A stretch of 64,000 nt of DNA. It comes from Natronomonas pharaonis DSM 2160. Its GTDB lineage: Archaea > Halobacteriota > Halobacteria > Halobacteriales > Haloarculaceae. The notes under the pieces were generated by a model that was given only the letters and a program-made list of their open reading frames with translations, did not search any database and was not told the DNA's origin. Of this stretch, positions 7,636-16,966 are shown piece by piece. The DNA is taken from positions 2,356,001 to 2,420,000 of the forward strand of contig NC_007426.1 in NCBI RefSeq assembly GCF_000026045.1, read 5' to 3'. The translations under genes were made by a program, and so were the position numbers. Each line of letters begins with the position of its first letter. Within the stretch, counting starts at the first letter, position 1.

Positions 7636-9369
7636 TCAGCCGTCTACTTGGATAGGGTATGTATCTCTGCTTCCGTCTCCGAAGACCAGCGTTACATCGA
7701 AGACGTCTTGGCTTACATCAACCTCCGGGCGGCCAGATCCGTCGCTTTCAAATTCGGCTAACGTCATGTCGGTGGTCCCTTCCGGCAGGTCAGCATACTC
7801 GCCATCAGCGCCATCATCTTCGAAGTCAACCGGGTCATCTCCGAGGTTGATGCCTTGTTGACCACCACCAGCGTCAAAACGCCCGTCACTGCCGCTGAAT
7901 ACGACCTCGTCGTTTCCACCGTTATTGACACGGTCTGCATCTCCCTCGCCAGTTTCGTAGTCGATACCGAGCCCAGTCACAACCACGCCATCATCCGGTG
8001 TTTCGATTGTGAAATCAACTATCGACCCGGCTTCGTTTGTCGTTTCCGCGTCTATTATATCCGTTCTATCAGCCATTGGGTCGCCGCTTTCGTCGACCTC
8101 AACGGTTACGCTGTCGGTGTCTTCACCCCATATCCCGCGGCTGTCCTGACCACGTATTATAAGCGTGTTCTCGCCTTCGTCGAGTAGCGTAGCCGATACT
8201 TCGTCGTCTATGACGTCGACTTCAACATCTTCGAGGAATTCACCATCACTAGTTTCCATCGGGTAAGCATTCCCCTCACCGGGGTCGTCACCCTGTAGGT
8301 ACCATTCAGCGGCTTGAATGGTCGTGCCGCCCCGCTCGTCGCTGATTTGACCGATATTCGAGACGGTCGCTGTAAGTTCGAAATCATCATCCGCGCCCAG
8401 CGGCTCATCGCCTTCATCGGGACCGTCCGCATCGAAAACTCTCGGGCCGGGAAGCGGATCGCCTCCATTTCCAACTCCGACTTCGCGTGACAGCTGTATC
8501 GGAGTGAGTGTGTCATCCTCAGTGCCCCCATCGAACCCGACCCGTGTCACTCGGAGGTCGTATTCGTTCTCAAGTTCTACCGTTATACTGTCGTCTTCAG
8601 CATTGACATTCACACCGGGCGAGCCGGCCAACTCGTCCTCCCATATTTCAGGCTTTCGGGTCGGAAGCTGTATTCGCATTTCATCACCAGCGGGCTCAAG
8701 CGGAATCGTACCGGTCGGGCCGTCAAGTGTTTCGGGATCAAGTGTTACTGCTTGCGAACTCGAACGGGAGATATCACCGCTGAATAGAACCAGATTGATC
8801 CGATTGGTTTCAGGGCGGATGACGGTCTGTCCACGAACAGTGAGTTCAGCGTTCCGAAATTCATTGTACAGTAGCGAGTGCTCAATAACAGTATCAGGCG
8901 GATCCTGGAACTCGTTGTAGTTGGGCCGGTATCGAAGGAACGTTGTATCGAGATCGCGGTCGAGGAGAACCTCAGGTGAGCTTTCGAATTCCCCGCCAGC
9001 GACGGCGGCGTCTTCAATACGGACCGGTTCTACAGGGTCGATGGTTTCAATAGTTCCAGCGGGTGAGGGTGGATTCACGGCAACAATCCGAGCTGGGTAC
9101 TCTGTCCCAAGCTGGACCCTGACGGGTCGGTGCTCAGAGACGGGGCGAAACTCCCCGTTAGTATCTTCAACTGACCGGAGGTCAAGCAACGAGTTCCGCA
9201 AATCTTGCATATCGCTTTGCACCTCGCTGTTGTGGTTAAATTCAACCTCGGCGTTCTGGTTCGGGACGACAAACGCCTGATAACTGGAGAAGGCGATAAT
9301 CAGTATGCCGAACAACAGTATCGTCCCGACGAGGACGGATTGACCGCGCTCGTCGGCCGCAAATGTCAT
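7636..9369 (-). CDS. Large pilin-like secreted surface protein
   Basis: A 577-aa protein beginning with an archaeal pilin-type signal: a short charged stretch (ADERGQ) before a hydrophobic segment (SVLVGTILLFGILIIAFSS). The rest is acidic, Asp/Gly/Thr-rich and beta-like, with Ig-like repeats suggested by regular VTVEV-type strands. It probably lies on the cell surface, anchored or assembled through its N-terminus. The start at 9369 lies about 25 bp after a TATA-like element; the frame continues upstream without meaning. The specific function is not recognised. Confidence 0.75.
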   Translation of the reverse strand: MTFAADERGQSVLVGTILLFGILIIAFSSYQAFVVPNQNAEVEFNHNSEVQSDMQDLRNSLLDLRSVEDTNGEFRPVSEHRPVRVQLGTEYPARIVAVNPPSPAGTIETIDPVEPVRIEDAAVAGGEFESSPEVLLDRDLDTTFLRYRPNYNEFQDPPDTVIEHSLLYNEFRNAELTVRGQTVIRPETNRINLVLFSGDISRSSSQAVTLDPETLDGPTGTIPLEPAGDEMRIQLPTRKPEIWEDELAGSPGVNVNAEDDSITVELENEYDLRVTRVGFDGGTEDDTLTPIQLSREVGVGNGGDPLPGPRVFDADGPDEGDEPLGADDDFELTATVSNIGQISDERGGTTIQAAEWYLQGDDPGEGNAYPMETSDGEFLEDVEVDVIDDEVSATLLDEGENTLIIRGQDSRGIWGEDTDSVTVEVDESGDPMADRTDIIDAETTNEAGSIVDFTIETPDDGVVVTGLGIDYETGEGDADRVNNGGNDEVVFSGSDGRFDAGGGQQGINLGDDPVDFEDDGADGEYADLPEGTTDMTLAEFESDGSGRPEVDVSQDVFDVTLVFGDGSRDTYPIQVDG

Positions 9370-9388
9370 ACTCGAACCACGTCGGTCG

Positions 9389-9399
9389 CAGATAAAAGC
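9389..9399 (-). promoter_or_regulatory. TATA element of the 577-aa surface protein gene
   Basis: Minus-strand GCTTTTATCTG lies about 25 bp before the 9369 ATG, overlapping the short gap after the upstream gene. It suggests independent transcription rather than read-through. Confidence 0.45.
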
Positions 9400-9406
9400 G
9401 TGTTCC

Positions 9407-9988
9407 CTATTCCTCTTCGACGAGTTCGGGGTCCGAAAGCGCCCGTCCCAGCGAGTCGAGGCCGTTGACCCAGTCGGCAACGAAGCCGTACTCGATGTCT
9501 TCGGCAACGTCGAGACCGATGTCGTCGCCCTCGATGACGAGCGTGCCGGCCTGAACGCAGTGTGCGAGGGCGGTGTCGAGGTCTTCCTCTTCGGCTTCGG
9601 CCGCCGCAGCGGCGTCGATGTACTGCTCGATGGTGCCTTCCTCGGCGGGACCGCCGACGATGTACTCCTCGGCGGCATACAGCGCACAGACGAGCGACGT
9701 CTGGATGCCGTCGACCAGCGTGAGCTTTTCTTCGTCGTCGATGTCGACCTCTTCGAGGACGATTGCCCGGATGTTGTCGATCTCGGCGGCGGCGGCCTCG
9801 GCGTCTTCGAACTCGCCGTCCTCGTAGTCGGTGATGACCTTCGCGATGGCGATAGTCGCATCGTCGAGGAGGTTGAAGAACAGCCGCGCGGAGTCGTCGC
9901 TTTCGGGGTCGATTTCCTCCTCGCGAAGTCTGTCTAACCAGTTGTTCCACCGTTCTGCCGTGTAATACTCGCCGGGAGGCGTGCTCAT
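9407..9988 (-). CDS. DUF2150-like conserved haloarchaeal protein
   Basis: A 193-aa, very acidic, mainly helical soluble protein (YYTAERWNNWLDRLREEEID at the N-terminus; LTLVDGIQTSLVCALYAAEE in the middle). I recognise it as a DUF2150-type protein, a family of unknown function conserved in haloarchaea. It sits between two pilin-like surface-protein genes on the same strand, but nothing in it suggests a role in surface structures. Confidence 0.8.
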   Translation of the reverse strand: MSTPPGEYYTAERWNNWLDRLREEEIDPESDDSARLFFNLLDDATIAIAKVITDYEDGEFEDAEAAAAEIDNIRAIVLEEVDIDDEEKLTLVDGIQTSLVCALYAAEEYIVGGPAEEGTIEQYIDAAAAAEAEEEDLDTALAHCVQAGTLVIEGDDIGLDVAEDIEYGFVADWVNGLDSLGRALSDPELVEEE

Positions 9989-10047
9989 GCCCGAAGGTAC
10001 GCGGGGCGGGGGATATGCCTTTTCCTTGGCGGTCTGTCCGAAGTCGA

Positions 10048-11631
10048 CTACTCCGGAATCTCAGGGTCGTCACCGTCGGCGGTGTCTTCGATGACGACGC
10101 GTTCGGATTCGACTTCGCCCTGCTGGTCGTAAAGGGAGATCGTGATTTCGTAGTCACTACCATAGCTGTACCAGTCACGGTACTCCAGGGAGTCGGTTGG
10201 TGCGCCTGAGCTTCGTGACTGAGCGCTGCCTTCCTTTTCGAAGTCAACCTCAACTGACTCGAACTGGTCATCCGGGTCGGCAACCGCGTAGTCGACGGTG
10301 TATCCCTCACGAAAGACGATGAGAGCAAAAAACGAATCGTCGGACACCGAGAGGTCGGAAAAGCTCGGCCGCTCGGGTTCCCGAACCTCCGTACTGTCGC
10401 TGGCGAGTGCAACATCTCGGTCGTCGGATTCATAGAACGTCGCCGACACGTCGTCACCGGCCGTGAGCCCGCCGACATCGGCAGCAGCAACGGTCACCGT
10501 TTCGTCGCTGTCGGCCGCTGTCTCGTACTCGGAGCCGTCGTGGGTGACAACCAACCAGCCGTCAGTACCGGTATCGAGTGCAATATCGAAGCTGTCCATC
10601 CCCGCGTGGATATCCGGTTGGACCGTCAGGGCTCCCGCAGCAGAGACTGTGGTCGCATCGGTTGCCAGTTCGGCACCGCCGTCTGCTTCGGAGAGAGTCG
10701 CAGTGATTGTTTCATCGGCGATAGGTACGTCGTCGGCGTCGATATTCTCCGTTCCCGAACCGTCCGGGTCATCGACGTTGAGTTCGAACTCGTCGCCGGC
10801 TTCGTTTTCGACTCGAAGGAAGGCACTTTCGAGGTGCTCAAACTCGTATGCTACCTCGAATTCGTCTTGGCCGTCGAAGATCGGCGACTCGACGGTGACA
10901 GAGCCGGTGGGGTCCGGTGAATCTTCAATCGAAACTGTCTCTGTCGCTGCATCGTCGTCGGTAGCGACAGTCACCTCGGCAGTAGGAACGTAGCCGTCAG
11001 TTATCTCGTAGGATTCGATTTCGGTGGTCCCTTCGTCAGCATCGAGCTGGAGGTCGTCCGCAACCACGTCGTCGATGAGAGTGTTGCCGTCTGCATCCTC
11101 GATAGTGAGCGTGATGTCTTGGGTATCGGCTTCTATATCGACATTCTGGACCGAATACTCGACAGTGAGGTCCTCACCGACCGCGCCACTATCGAGGTCC
11201 AGTATAGCCACCTGAAAACCGCTCGGGAGCTGTAGCGTCTCTTCTGCGACGACAGCGTTGTCGGCCGTATCGATGACGATGACCGTTGTCTCGCCGACGC
11301 CGCCGTCGAGGGTGGCGCGCTCGCCCGGGCGGAATTGGCTCTCAAGCGTCTCGACAGTCCGGTCCTCAATGCTTCCGCGCTGTTCGCCGCCGTTCCGCGT
11401 GACGATGTCAACCGACGCTGTGTCGAGGGGTTCACCACCGGCGTGGACGAGTACTGCTTCCCCATCGACCGCCTCGATTTCGATGTCAGCCAGCGGACCG
11501 TCCGGCTGCTGTTGGTCGAGAACGCTCGGGACGGTGTAGGCACCGACCGCTGTTGCCGAAACCAGAAAGACAGCGACGAGCAGCAGGCTTCCGAGGCTCT
11601 CGGACTGTCCCCTGTCGTCGCGTCGCCACAT
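10048..11631 (-). CDS. Pilin-like secreted protein with repeated beta domains
   Basis: A 527-aa protein with an archaeal type IV pilin-like N-terminus (RRDDRGQSESLGSLLLVAVFLVSATAVGAY) and an extremely acidic remainder of repeated strand-rich segments (TVEYSVQNVD, FEVAYEFEHLE, FDIALDTGTDGW), resembling surface-exposed adhesin or CARDB-type repeats. A processing site after the glycine of RGQS is likely. The ATG at 11631 is used; an in-frame TTG sits just before it. Together with the 577-aa gene downstream it may form a small surface-structure locus; no pilus ATPase or membrane-platform gene is nearby. Confidence 0.7.
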   Translation of the reverse strand: MWRRDDRGQSESLGSLLLVAVFLVSATAVGAYTVPSVLDQQQPDGPLADIEIEAVDGEAVLVHAGGEPLDTASVDIVTRNGGEQRGSIEDRTVETLESQFRPGERATLDGGVGETTVIVIDTADNAVVAEETLQLPSGFQVAILDLDSGAVGEDLTVEYSVQNVDIEADTQDITLTIEDADGNTLIDDVVADDLQLDADEGTTEIESYEITDGYVPTAEVTVATDDDAATETVSIEDSPDPTGSVTVESPIFDGQDEFEVAYEFEHLESAFLRVENEAGDEFELNVDDPDGSGTENIDADDVPIADETITATLSEADGGAELATDATTVSAAGALTVQPDIHAGMDSFDIALDTGTDGWLVVTHDGSEYETAADSDETVTVAAADVGGLTAGDDVSATFYESDDRDVALASDSTEVREPERPSFSDLSVSDDSFFALIVFREGYTVDYAVADPDDQFESVEVDFEKEGSAQSRSSGAPTDSLEYRDWYSYGSDYEITISLYDQQGEVESERVVIEDTADGDDPEIPE

Positions 11632-11676
11632 CAACGGTTGTACCTGCGTAACGAGGCAGTATAATCCCTCGGCTGA

Positions 11677-11985
11677 CTACTCGCCTTTCGGCTCCCGTCC
11701 GAGCTCCGCTTCGACTGCCTCTACCTTCTCGCGTGCGCGCTGGTCGGTCGTCCGCTTGTCGTCGACTTTCAGGAACGTGCTCACGCGGTCGGCATCGACA
11801 GCCTTGTGGGCGGCACCGACCGCCGCCAGTAGCGTGTCGATGTCGTCGGCTTCGATAACGGTGCCCATTGGGTTCGTCTCGTAGGTCACATCGAAGTCAT
11901 CGAGGGCCGCGACGGCGTCAGCGACATCGCTCGCCATGCTGTCTTCGATGACCGGTGCGACGCTTAGGAGTGCAACGACAGACAT
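11677..11985 (-). CDS. Thiamine-binding-like (MTH1187/YkoF) protein
   Basis: A 102-aa protein of the MTH1187/DUF77 family (MSVVALLSVAPVIEDSMASDVADAV; ETNPMGTVIEADDIDTLLAAV), a small ferredoxin-like fold related to thiamine-binding YkoF domains. The start at 11985 gives the canonical N-terminus; upstream codons of the longer frame do not fit the family. It is a monocistronic-looking gene downstream of nothing related. Ligand binding is inferred from the family. Confidence 0.85.
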   Translation of the reverse strand: MSVVALLSVAPVIEDSMASDVADAVAALDDFDVTYETNPMGTVIEADDIDTLLAAVGAAHKAVDADRVSTFLKVDDKRTTDQRAREKVEAVEAELGREPKGE

Positions 11986-12192
11986 ACACGGCCGTTCGAG
12001 CGGGAACGGCAAATAACCGACTGCCGAGGCCACATGCACGCCCGCAGCGAGGAATCGCGGGGTCCGAAAAGTGACCGCCGCTGATTGATGTACGACGTGT
12101 TTGTGCCCATTGTACAGTACAGATGCTACTTCCGCATCGTGAAAGTTGCCCGATTGAAAACTGTGGAGTAGCTACCCGAGTGGTGTCCCTGT

Positions 12193-12651
12193 ATGGACGA
12201 AAGACGATGCACGCGACGGCAGGTCGGCGCAGGTGTGATTGGCGGCCTATCGGTGCTCGTCGCTGGCTGTCTCGGAAACGGCGACGGAAACAGCAGTCAC
12301 GGCGACGGCAGTTACAGCGTCGACATCATCGACAGAGACACCGACAAAGCGGTCGCCGACTACCACGGCCACTGGCACGGCGACCTGCCATCCGTACCGG
12401 TCGGAGAACACATCTCTTTGGGTGCTGTCGCCGAAGACGACGAGGGCAACGAAGTCACGCTCGGCGACGACGGGCTTCAGCTCGCTGCTCGGGAAGTCGG
12501 CGACGGCGGGATACTCAGCACGGACTCCCACGGCAACCACGTTCACATCAATGGAGACGCAGCCGGAGAGACAGCCGTTGTCGTTGCGTTACACGATGGA
12601 GACCACGTCGAGTGGGAATCGTCAGCGCCCATCGACGTCGTCGTCGAGTAA
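12193..12651 (+). CDS. His-rich Tat-exported lipoprotein
   Basis: A 152-aa protein with a twin-arginine signal (TRRQVGAG) and lipobox (LVAGC, Cys26), so it is probably exported folded and lipid-anchored outside the membrane. The mature part carries histidine clusters HGHWHG and HGNHVH plus LHDGDHVEW, suggesting transition-metal binding such as zinc or copper. The structure appears mainly beta. No transporter gene is adjacent, so the metal and role are open. Confidence 0.75.
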   Translation: MDERRCTRRQVGAGVIGGLSVLVAGCLGNGDGNSSHGDGSYSVDIIDRDTDKAVADYHGHWHGDLPSVPVGEHISLGAVAEDDEGNEVTLGDDGLQLAAREVGDGGILSTDSHGNHVHINGDAAGETAVVVALHDGDHVEWESSAPIDVVVE

Positions 12652-12690
12652 ACACGCAGGCGTTGCTCGTCGGGTAGTTCAGTAGAGAAA

Positions 12691-12761
12691 TGCGCTGGCC
12701 GAGATTTGAACTCGGGTTGTGACCATGGCAAGGTCACGTGATACCACTACACTACCAGCGC
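12691..12761 (-). tRNA. tRNA-Gly(GCC)
   Basis: The minus strand folds as a complete cloverleaf: acceptor GCGCTGG/CCAGCGC, D-arm, anticodon loop TTGCCAT with anticodon GCC, T-arm CCGAG-TTCAAAT-CTCGG, and discriminator A. CCA is not encoded. Confidence 0.95.
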
Positions 12762-12898
12762 GCCTTCGCATCTCACCGTACCGGCGAGATGAATAAAAGG
12801 CTTGCGAAAGCGCCGCCGGCATGCGACACTGGCGTCTGGGAGAGGGACACACGGCTGAAACCCCTGTGAACGCGGTGCACGACCGCCACATACCGCGA

Positions 12899-12908
12899 TA
12901 CTTTTATG
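12899..12908 (+). promoter_or_regulatory. TATA element upstream of the ribosomal supercluster
   Basis: TACTTTTATG lies about 60 bp before the SPOUT methyltransferase start, so a leader of roughly 35 nt is expected. It is the best promoter candidate for the long ribosomal operon. Confidence 0.45.
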
Positions 12909-12963
12909 GGTGGATTCGGTAGGACCGGCACAGTCTCGTGAACGGACGAGGAAGCGTTACGGC

Positions 12964-13800
12964 ATGACACGCAGCGTGCTCGTGCCGTCGTCTCTGACCC
13001 GGGAAGCCGAGGACAAACGCGAGGCGACTCGCAAACTCGGCTACGTCGCCCGTGCGGCGACGGTCTTCCGGGTCGACCGCCTCGTCGTCTATCCCGACCG
13101 GGATGGCGACGACGGCCGGTTCGGCGACGGGTTCGTCAGCACCGTGCTGGAATATGCCGCCACGCCCGCATACCTCCGAAAAGAGGTTTGGGACAGGCGG
13201 GGCGAACTGGAGTACGCTGGCATCCTGCCACCGCTCCGCGTGCGTTCACAGACCGGCTCCGGATCGGACGGTTCGGGGTCGTTAAGACAGGGAATCGTGA
13301 CCGAGGTCGGACCTGACGGGCGCGTCCGGGTCAATTGCGGAATGCAACACCCGATCTCTCTCCCCGTCCCTCCCTCGATGGAGGTCGGGAAGGGAGAGCG
13401 CGTCACCATCAGGGTCTCTTCGCGAGAGCCGGTTCGCGCAAAGCTCGTCGACGAATCCCCACCGGGATTCGCCGTCGACTGTGCGACCATCGAAGCCAGT
13501 CTCGCCCGCCCGGACGCCGGCGTCCGTATCGCCGCGTCCCGGCATGGGGAGACGCTTTCGGTCGACCGTCTCGACGGTATCGTCGGTCGGACGACCGCCA
13601 ACGGATTCACGGTCGCCTTCGGCGCCCCCGAACGGGGGCTGCCGGAGATACTCGGCTGTGAGCCTCGCGAGGAGGCTATCGGCGATGAGCCCGAAGCGCG
13701 GTTCGACCTTTGGCTCAATACGGTTCCGAACCAGGGTAGTGAGGTTGTGCGAACGGAAGAAGCGTTGTTCGCCACCCTCGCGCCCCTCACACTGGAGTGA
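12964..13800 (+). CDS. SPOUT-class RNA methyltransferase (DUF171-like)
   Basis: A 278-aa protein of the SPOUT superfamily found directly upstream of L3 in archaea. The N-terminus (MTRSVLVPSSLTREAEDKREA) and the C-terminal knot region (FTVAFGAPERGLPEIL, near residues 215-230) fit a SAM-binding trefoil-knot methyltransferase, with an OB-like insert around 90-160 (GIVTEVGPDGRVRVNCG). A role in rRNA modification is inferred from its place at the head of the ribosomal operon; L3 starts five bases after its stop. Confidence 0.88.
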   Translation: MTRSVLVPSSLTREAEDKREATRKLGYVARAATVFRVDRLVVYPDRDGDDGRFGDGFVSTVLEYAATPAYLRKEVWDRRGELEYAGILPPLRVRSQTGSGSDGSGSLRQGIVTEVGPDGRVRVNCGMQHPISLPVPPSMEVGKGERVTIRVSSREPVRAKLVDESPPGFAVDCATIEASLARPDAGVRIAASRHGETLSVDRLDGIVGRTTANGFTVAFGAPERGLPEILGCEPREEAIGDEPEARFDLWLNTVPNQGSEVVRTEEALFATLAPLTLE

Positions 13801-13805
13801 GATAA

Positions 13806-14816
13806 ATGCCACAACCAAGCAGACCACGAAAAGGCTCGATGGGCTTCAGCCCCCGTAGCCGTGCGGCCAGTGAGGTACCGCGCTTTAACTCCTGGCCGGA
13901 CGACGAAGGACAGCCCGGTCTTCAGGGCTTCGCCGGCTACAAGGCCGGCATGAGTCACGTCGTTGCGATCAACGACGAGCCCAACTCCCCCCGAGAGGGA
14001 CAGGAGGAGACCGTCCCGGTGACCGTCGTCGAGACGCCACCGATGCGGGCTGTCGCCGTTAGAGCCTACGAAGACACACCGTACGGAAAGCGACCACTGA
14101 CCGAGGTTTGGACCGACGAGGTCCACGAGGACCTCGAGCGGTCCCTTTCCGTCCCAGAGGAACAGTCCGGAGACATCGAAGGCGACATCCGAACGGCACT
14201 CGACGAGGGTGCCCTCGCGGACGTGCGGGTCATCACCCACACCGTCCCCGGTGCGCTTTCGAGCGTCCCGAAAAAGGAACCCGACGTGATGGAGACACGC
14301 GTCGGCGGCGGCTCGCTGTCCGACCGCGTCGACTTCGCGCTCGATCTGGTCGACGACGGCGGCGAACACACCGTCACCGACGTCTTCCGCGCCGGCGAGT
14401 ACACCGACGTCGCTGGCATCACGAAGGGCAAGGGGACCCAAGGTCCCGTCAAGCGCTGGGGCGTCCAGAAGCGAAAGGGCAAACACGCCCGACAGGGCTG
14501 GCGCCGACGCATCGGCAACCTCGGCCCATGGAACCCCTCGCGGGTCCGCTCGACGGTCCCCCAGCAGGGACAGACCGGTTACCACCAGCGCACCGAACTG
14601 AACAAGCGGCTTATCGACCTCGGCGACGACGATGTCTCCCCGGATGGCGGCTTCGTCAACTACGGCGAGGTCGACGGCCCCTACGCCCTCGTGAAGGGCT
14701 CCGTTCCCGGCCCGGACAAGCGCCTCGTGCGCTTCCGGCCGGCGGTGCGACCCGGCGACCAGCCGCGCCTCGACCCCGAGGTCCGGTATGTCTCCACCGC
14801 TTCGAATCAGGGATAA
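13806..14816 (+). CDS. rpl3: 50S ribosomal protein L3
   Basis: 336 aa, normal for haloarchaea. Typical L3 features include FAGYKAGMSHV near the N-terminus, GKGTQGPVKRWG in the peptidyl-transferase-reaching loop, and HARQGWRRRIGNLGPWNPSRV. It follows the SPOUT methyltransferase by five bases and L4 by three, in the S10-type operon. Confidence 0.98.
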   Translation: MPQPSRPRKGSMGFSPRSRAASEVPRFNSWPDDEGQPGLQGFAGYKAGMSHVVAINDEPNSPREGQEETVPVTVVETPPMRAVAVRAYEDTPYGKRPLTEVWTDEVHEDLERSLSVPEEQSGDIEGDIRTALDEGALADVRVITHTVPGALSSVPKKEPDVMETRVGGGSLSDRVDFALDLVDDGGEHTVTDVFRAGEYTDVAGITKGKGTQGPVKRWGVQKRKGKHARQGWRRRIGNLGPWNPSRVRSTVPQQGQTGYHQRTELNKRLIDLGDDDVSPDGGFVNYGEVDGPYALVKGSVPGPDKRLVRFRPAVRPGDQPRLDPEVRYVSTASNQG

Positions 14817-14819
14817 TCC

Positions 14820-15566
14820 ATGAAGGCAACAGTACGCGACCTGGACGGCGACGACGCGGGCGAGGTCGAGCTCCCGGCGGTCTTCGAGACCGACTACCGG
14901 CCCGACCTCATCAAGCGCGCGGTGCTCGCCGCACAGGCCAACCGAATTCAGGACACAGGTACCGACGAGTACGCGGGCCTTCGGACCCCGGCAGAATCCC
15001 CCGGCAGCGGCCGCGGGATGGCGCACGTCCCACGACAGAACGGTCGTGCGCGTGAGGTGCCGCAGGCCGTCTCCGGCCGCCCGGCACACCCGCCGAAGGC
15101 CGAGAAGGACCGCGGACTCGACATCAACACGAAAGAGCGCAAGCTCGCAACGCGCAGCGCCATCGCCGCGACGGCTAACGCCGACCGCGTCGAGGAGCGC
15201 GGCCACGAGTTCGACGAGGAGACCGACCTCCCGCTCGTCGTGAGCGACGAGTTCGAAGACCTCGTCAAGACGCAGGAGGCCGTCGACGTGCTGGAGGCCC
15301 TCGGCGTCTACGACGACATCGAGCGCGCCGAGGACGGCAAGACGGTACGCGCCGGCCGCGGGACGACCCGTGGACGGAAGTACACCGAGCCGAAGTCGGT
15401 GCTCGTCGTGACCAGCGACGACCAGTCGCTTGCGGCACGGAACCTCGCTGGCTCCGACGTAGCAACGGCCGACGAGGTCAACGTCGAAGACCTCGCACCC
15501 GGCACGCAGGCCGGCCGGCTCACGCTGTGGACCGAAAGCGCCCTTGCGGAGGTGGCCGAGCGATGA
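14820..15566 (+). CDS. rpl4: 50S ribosomal protein L4
   Basis: 248 aa (archaeal L4/L4e form). The long internal loop is recognisable (GRGMAHVPRQNGRAREVP), followed by RPAHPPKAEK. Its stop overlaps the L23 start (ATGA), indicating coupled translation. Confidence 0.98.
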   Translation: MKATVRDLDGDDAGEVELPAVFETDYRPDLIKRAVLAAQANRIQDTGTDEYAGLRTPAESPGSGRGMAHVPRQNGRAREVPQAVSGRPAHPPKAEKDRGLDINTKERKLATRSAIAATANADRVEERGHEFDEETDLPLVVSDEFEDLVKTQEAVDVLEALGVYDDIERAEDGKTVRAGRGTTRGRKYTEPKSVLVVTSDDQSLAARNLAGSDVATADEVNVEDLAPGTQAGRLTLWTESALAEVAER

Positions 15567-15811
15567 CGATCAAGCACCCGCTCGTCACCGAGAAGGCGAT
15601 GAATGACATGGACTTCGAGAACAAGCTGCAGTTCGTCTGCCACCCCGAGGCCACGAAAGGCGACATCGCGGCGGCAGTCGAATCGCAGTTCGACGTCGAA
15701 GTCGATTCGATCAACACGCAGGTCCGCATGGACGGCGACAAGAAGGCTATCGTTGAGCTGTCGGCCGACGACGACGCGCAGGAAGTCGCTTCCCGAATCG
15801 GGGTGTTCTAA
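15563..15811 (+). CDS. rpl23: 50S ribosomal protein L23
   Basis: 82 aa. MTIKHPLVTEKAMNDMDFENK and the central NKLQFVCHPEATK are characteristic of L23, which lies at the exit tunnel and docks SRP. The ATG overlaps the L4 stop. A longer frame upstream (from 15527) is not used. Confidence 0.97.
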   Translation: MTIKHPLVTEKAMNDMDFENKLQFVCHPEATKGDIAAAVESQFDVEVDSINTQVRMDGDKKAIVELSADDDAQEVASRIGVF

Positions 15812-15813
15812 GA

Positions 15814-16545
15814 ATGGGACGCAGAATCCTCGGACAACGACGCGGCCGCGGGACCTCGACGTTCCGCGCCCCGTCGCACCGATACAAGGCAGACCTGTCG
15901 CACCGGAACGTCGAAGAGTCCGACCTCGTCACCGGCGAGGTCGTCGACATCGAGCACGACCCGGCGCGGTCGGCACCGCTCGCCGACGTGCAGTTCGACG
16001 ACGGCGACCGCCGACTCGTCCTCGCACCTGAGGGCGTCACCGTCGGCGACGAGATTCAGATCGGCGTCTCGGCCGAAATCGCCCCCGGCAACACGATGCC
16101 GCTGGCGGAGATTCCGGAAGGCGTCCCGGTCTGTAACGTCGAACGGCAGCCCGGCGACGGTGGGAAGTTCGCCCGCGCCTCCGGCGTGAGCGCGACGCTT
16201 CTCACCCACGACCGCAACGCAGCGGTCGTCCAGCTGCCGAGCGGCGAGATGCGCCGGCTGTCGCCGGAGTGTCGCGCCACCATCGGCGTCGTTGCCGGCG
16301 GCGGACGAACGGAGAAGCCGTTCGTCAAGGCCGGCAACAAGCACCACAAGATGAAATCGCGGGGCGGCAAGTGGCCCCGCGTGCGTGGGGTCGCGATGAA
16401 CGCCGTCGACCACCCGTTCGGTGGCGGCGGCCGACAGCACCCCGGCAAACCCAAAAGCGTCTCCCGTGACACGCCGCCGGGCCGTAAGGTGGGCGACATC
16501 GCCTCCAAGCGGACCGGCCGTGGCGGCAAAGGAGGACAAGAATGA
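15814..16545 (+). CDS. rpl2: 50S ribosomal protein L2
   Basis: 243 aa. The signature near the peptidyl-transferase contact ([21 protein letters not shown]) is intact. Its stop overlaps the S19 start by four bases. Confidence 0.98.
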   Translation: MGRRILGQRRGRGTSTFRAPSHRYKADLSHRNVEESDLVTGEVVDIEHDPARSAPLADVQFDDGDRRLVLAPEGVTVGDEIQIGVSAEIAPGNTMPLAEIPEGVPVCNVERQPGDGGKFARASGVSATLLTHDRNAAVVQLPSGEMRRLSPECRATIGVVAGGGRTEKPFVKAGNKHHKMKSRGGKWPRVRGVAMNAVDHPFGGGGRQHPGKPKSVSRDTPPGRKVGDIASKRTGRGGKGGQE

Positions 16546-16964
16546 GCTCGGAATACCAGATCGGCCACGAAGGGGAGTTCACCTACCGTGGTCACACGCT
16601 CGACGAGCTGCAGGAGATGGAGCTCGACGAGGTCGCGGAACTGCTTCCCGCCCGACAGCGGCGAACCATCAAGCGGGGTCTCTCCGTCGAGCAGGAGAAG
16701 CTGCTCGACGAGGCACGCGAGGCCGGCGAAGAAGAGACCGCAAACAACCCGATTCGAACCCACCTGCGGGATATGCCCATCCTGCCAAGGTTCGTCGGGC
16801 TGACGTTTGCGGTCTACAACGGCCAGAGCTTCGAACGCGTTGAGGTAGAGCCTGAGATGATCGGCCACTACCTCGGCGAATTCCAGCTCACCCGAACGTC
16901 GGTCGAACACGGACAGGCCGGCATCGGTGCGACCCGCTCCTCGAAGTTCGTACCGCTCAAATAA
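16542..16964 (+). CDS. rps19: 30S ribosomal protein S19
   Basis: 140 aa, archaeal length with an N-terminal extension. [15 protein letters not shown] and [23 protein letters not shown] are S19 hallmarks. The start overlaps the L2 stop, and the next gene follows two bases later. Confidence 0.98.
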   Translation: MSSEYQIGHEGEFTYRGHTLDELQEMELDEVAELLPARQRRTIKRGLSVEQEKLLDEAREAGEEETANNPIRTHLRDMPILPRFVGLTFAVYNGQSFERVEVEPEMIGHYLGEFQLTRTSVEHGQAGIGATRSSKFVPLK

Positions 16965-16966
16965 CC

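Noticed and set aside
13089-15206. A 705-aa minus-strand frame opposite L3 and L4
   Set aside because: It mirrors certain ribosomal genes in the antisense frame and has no domain; a composition artefact.
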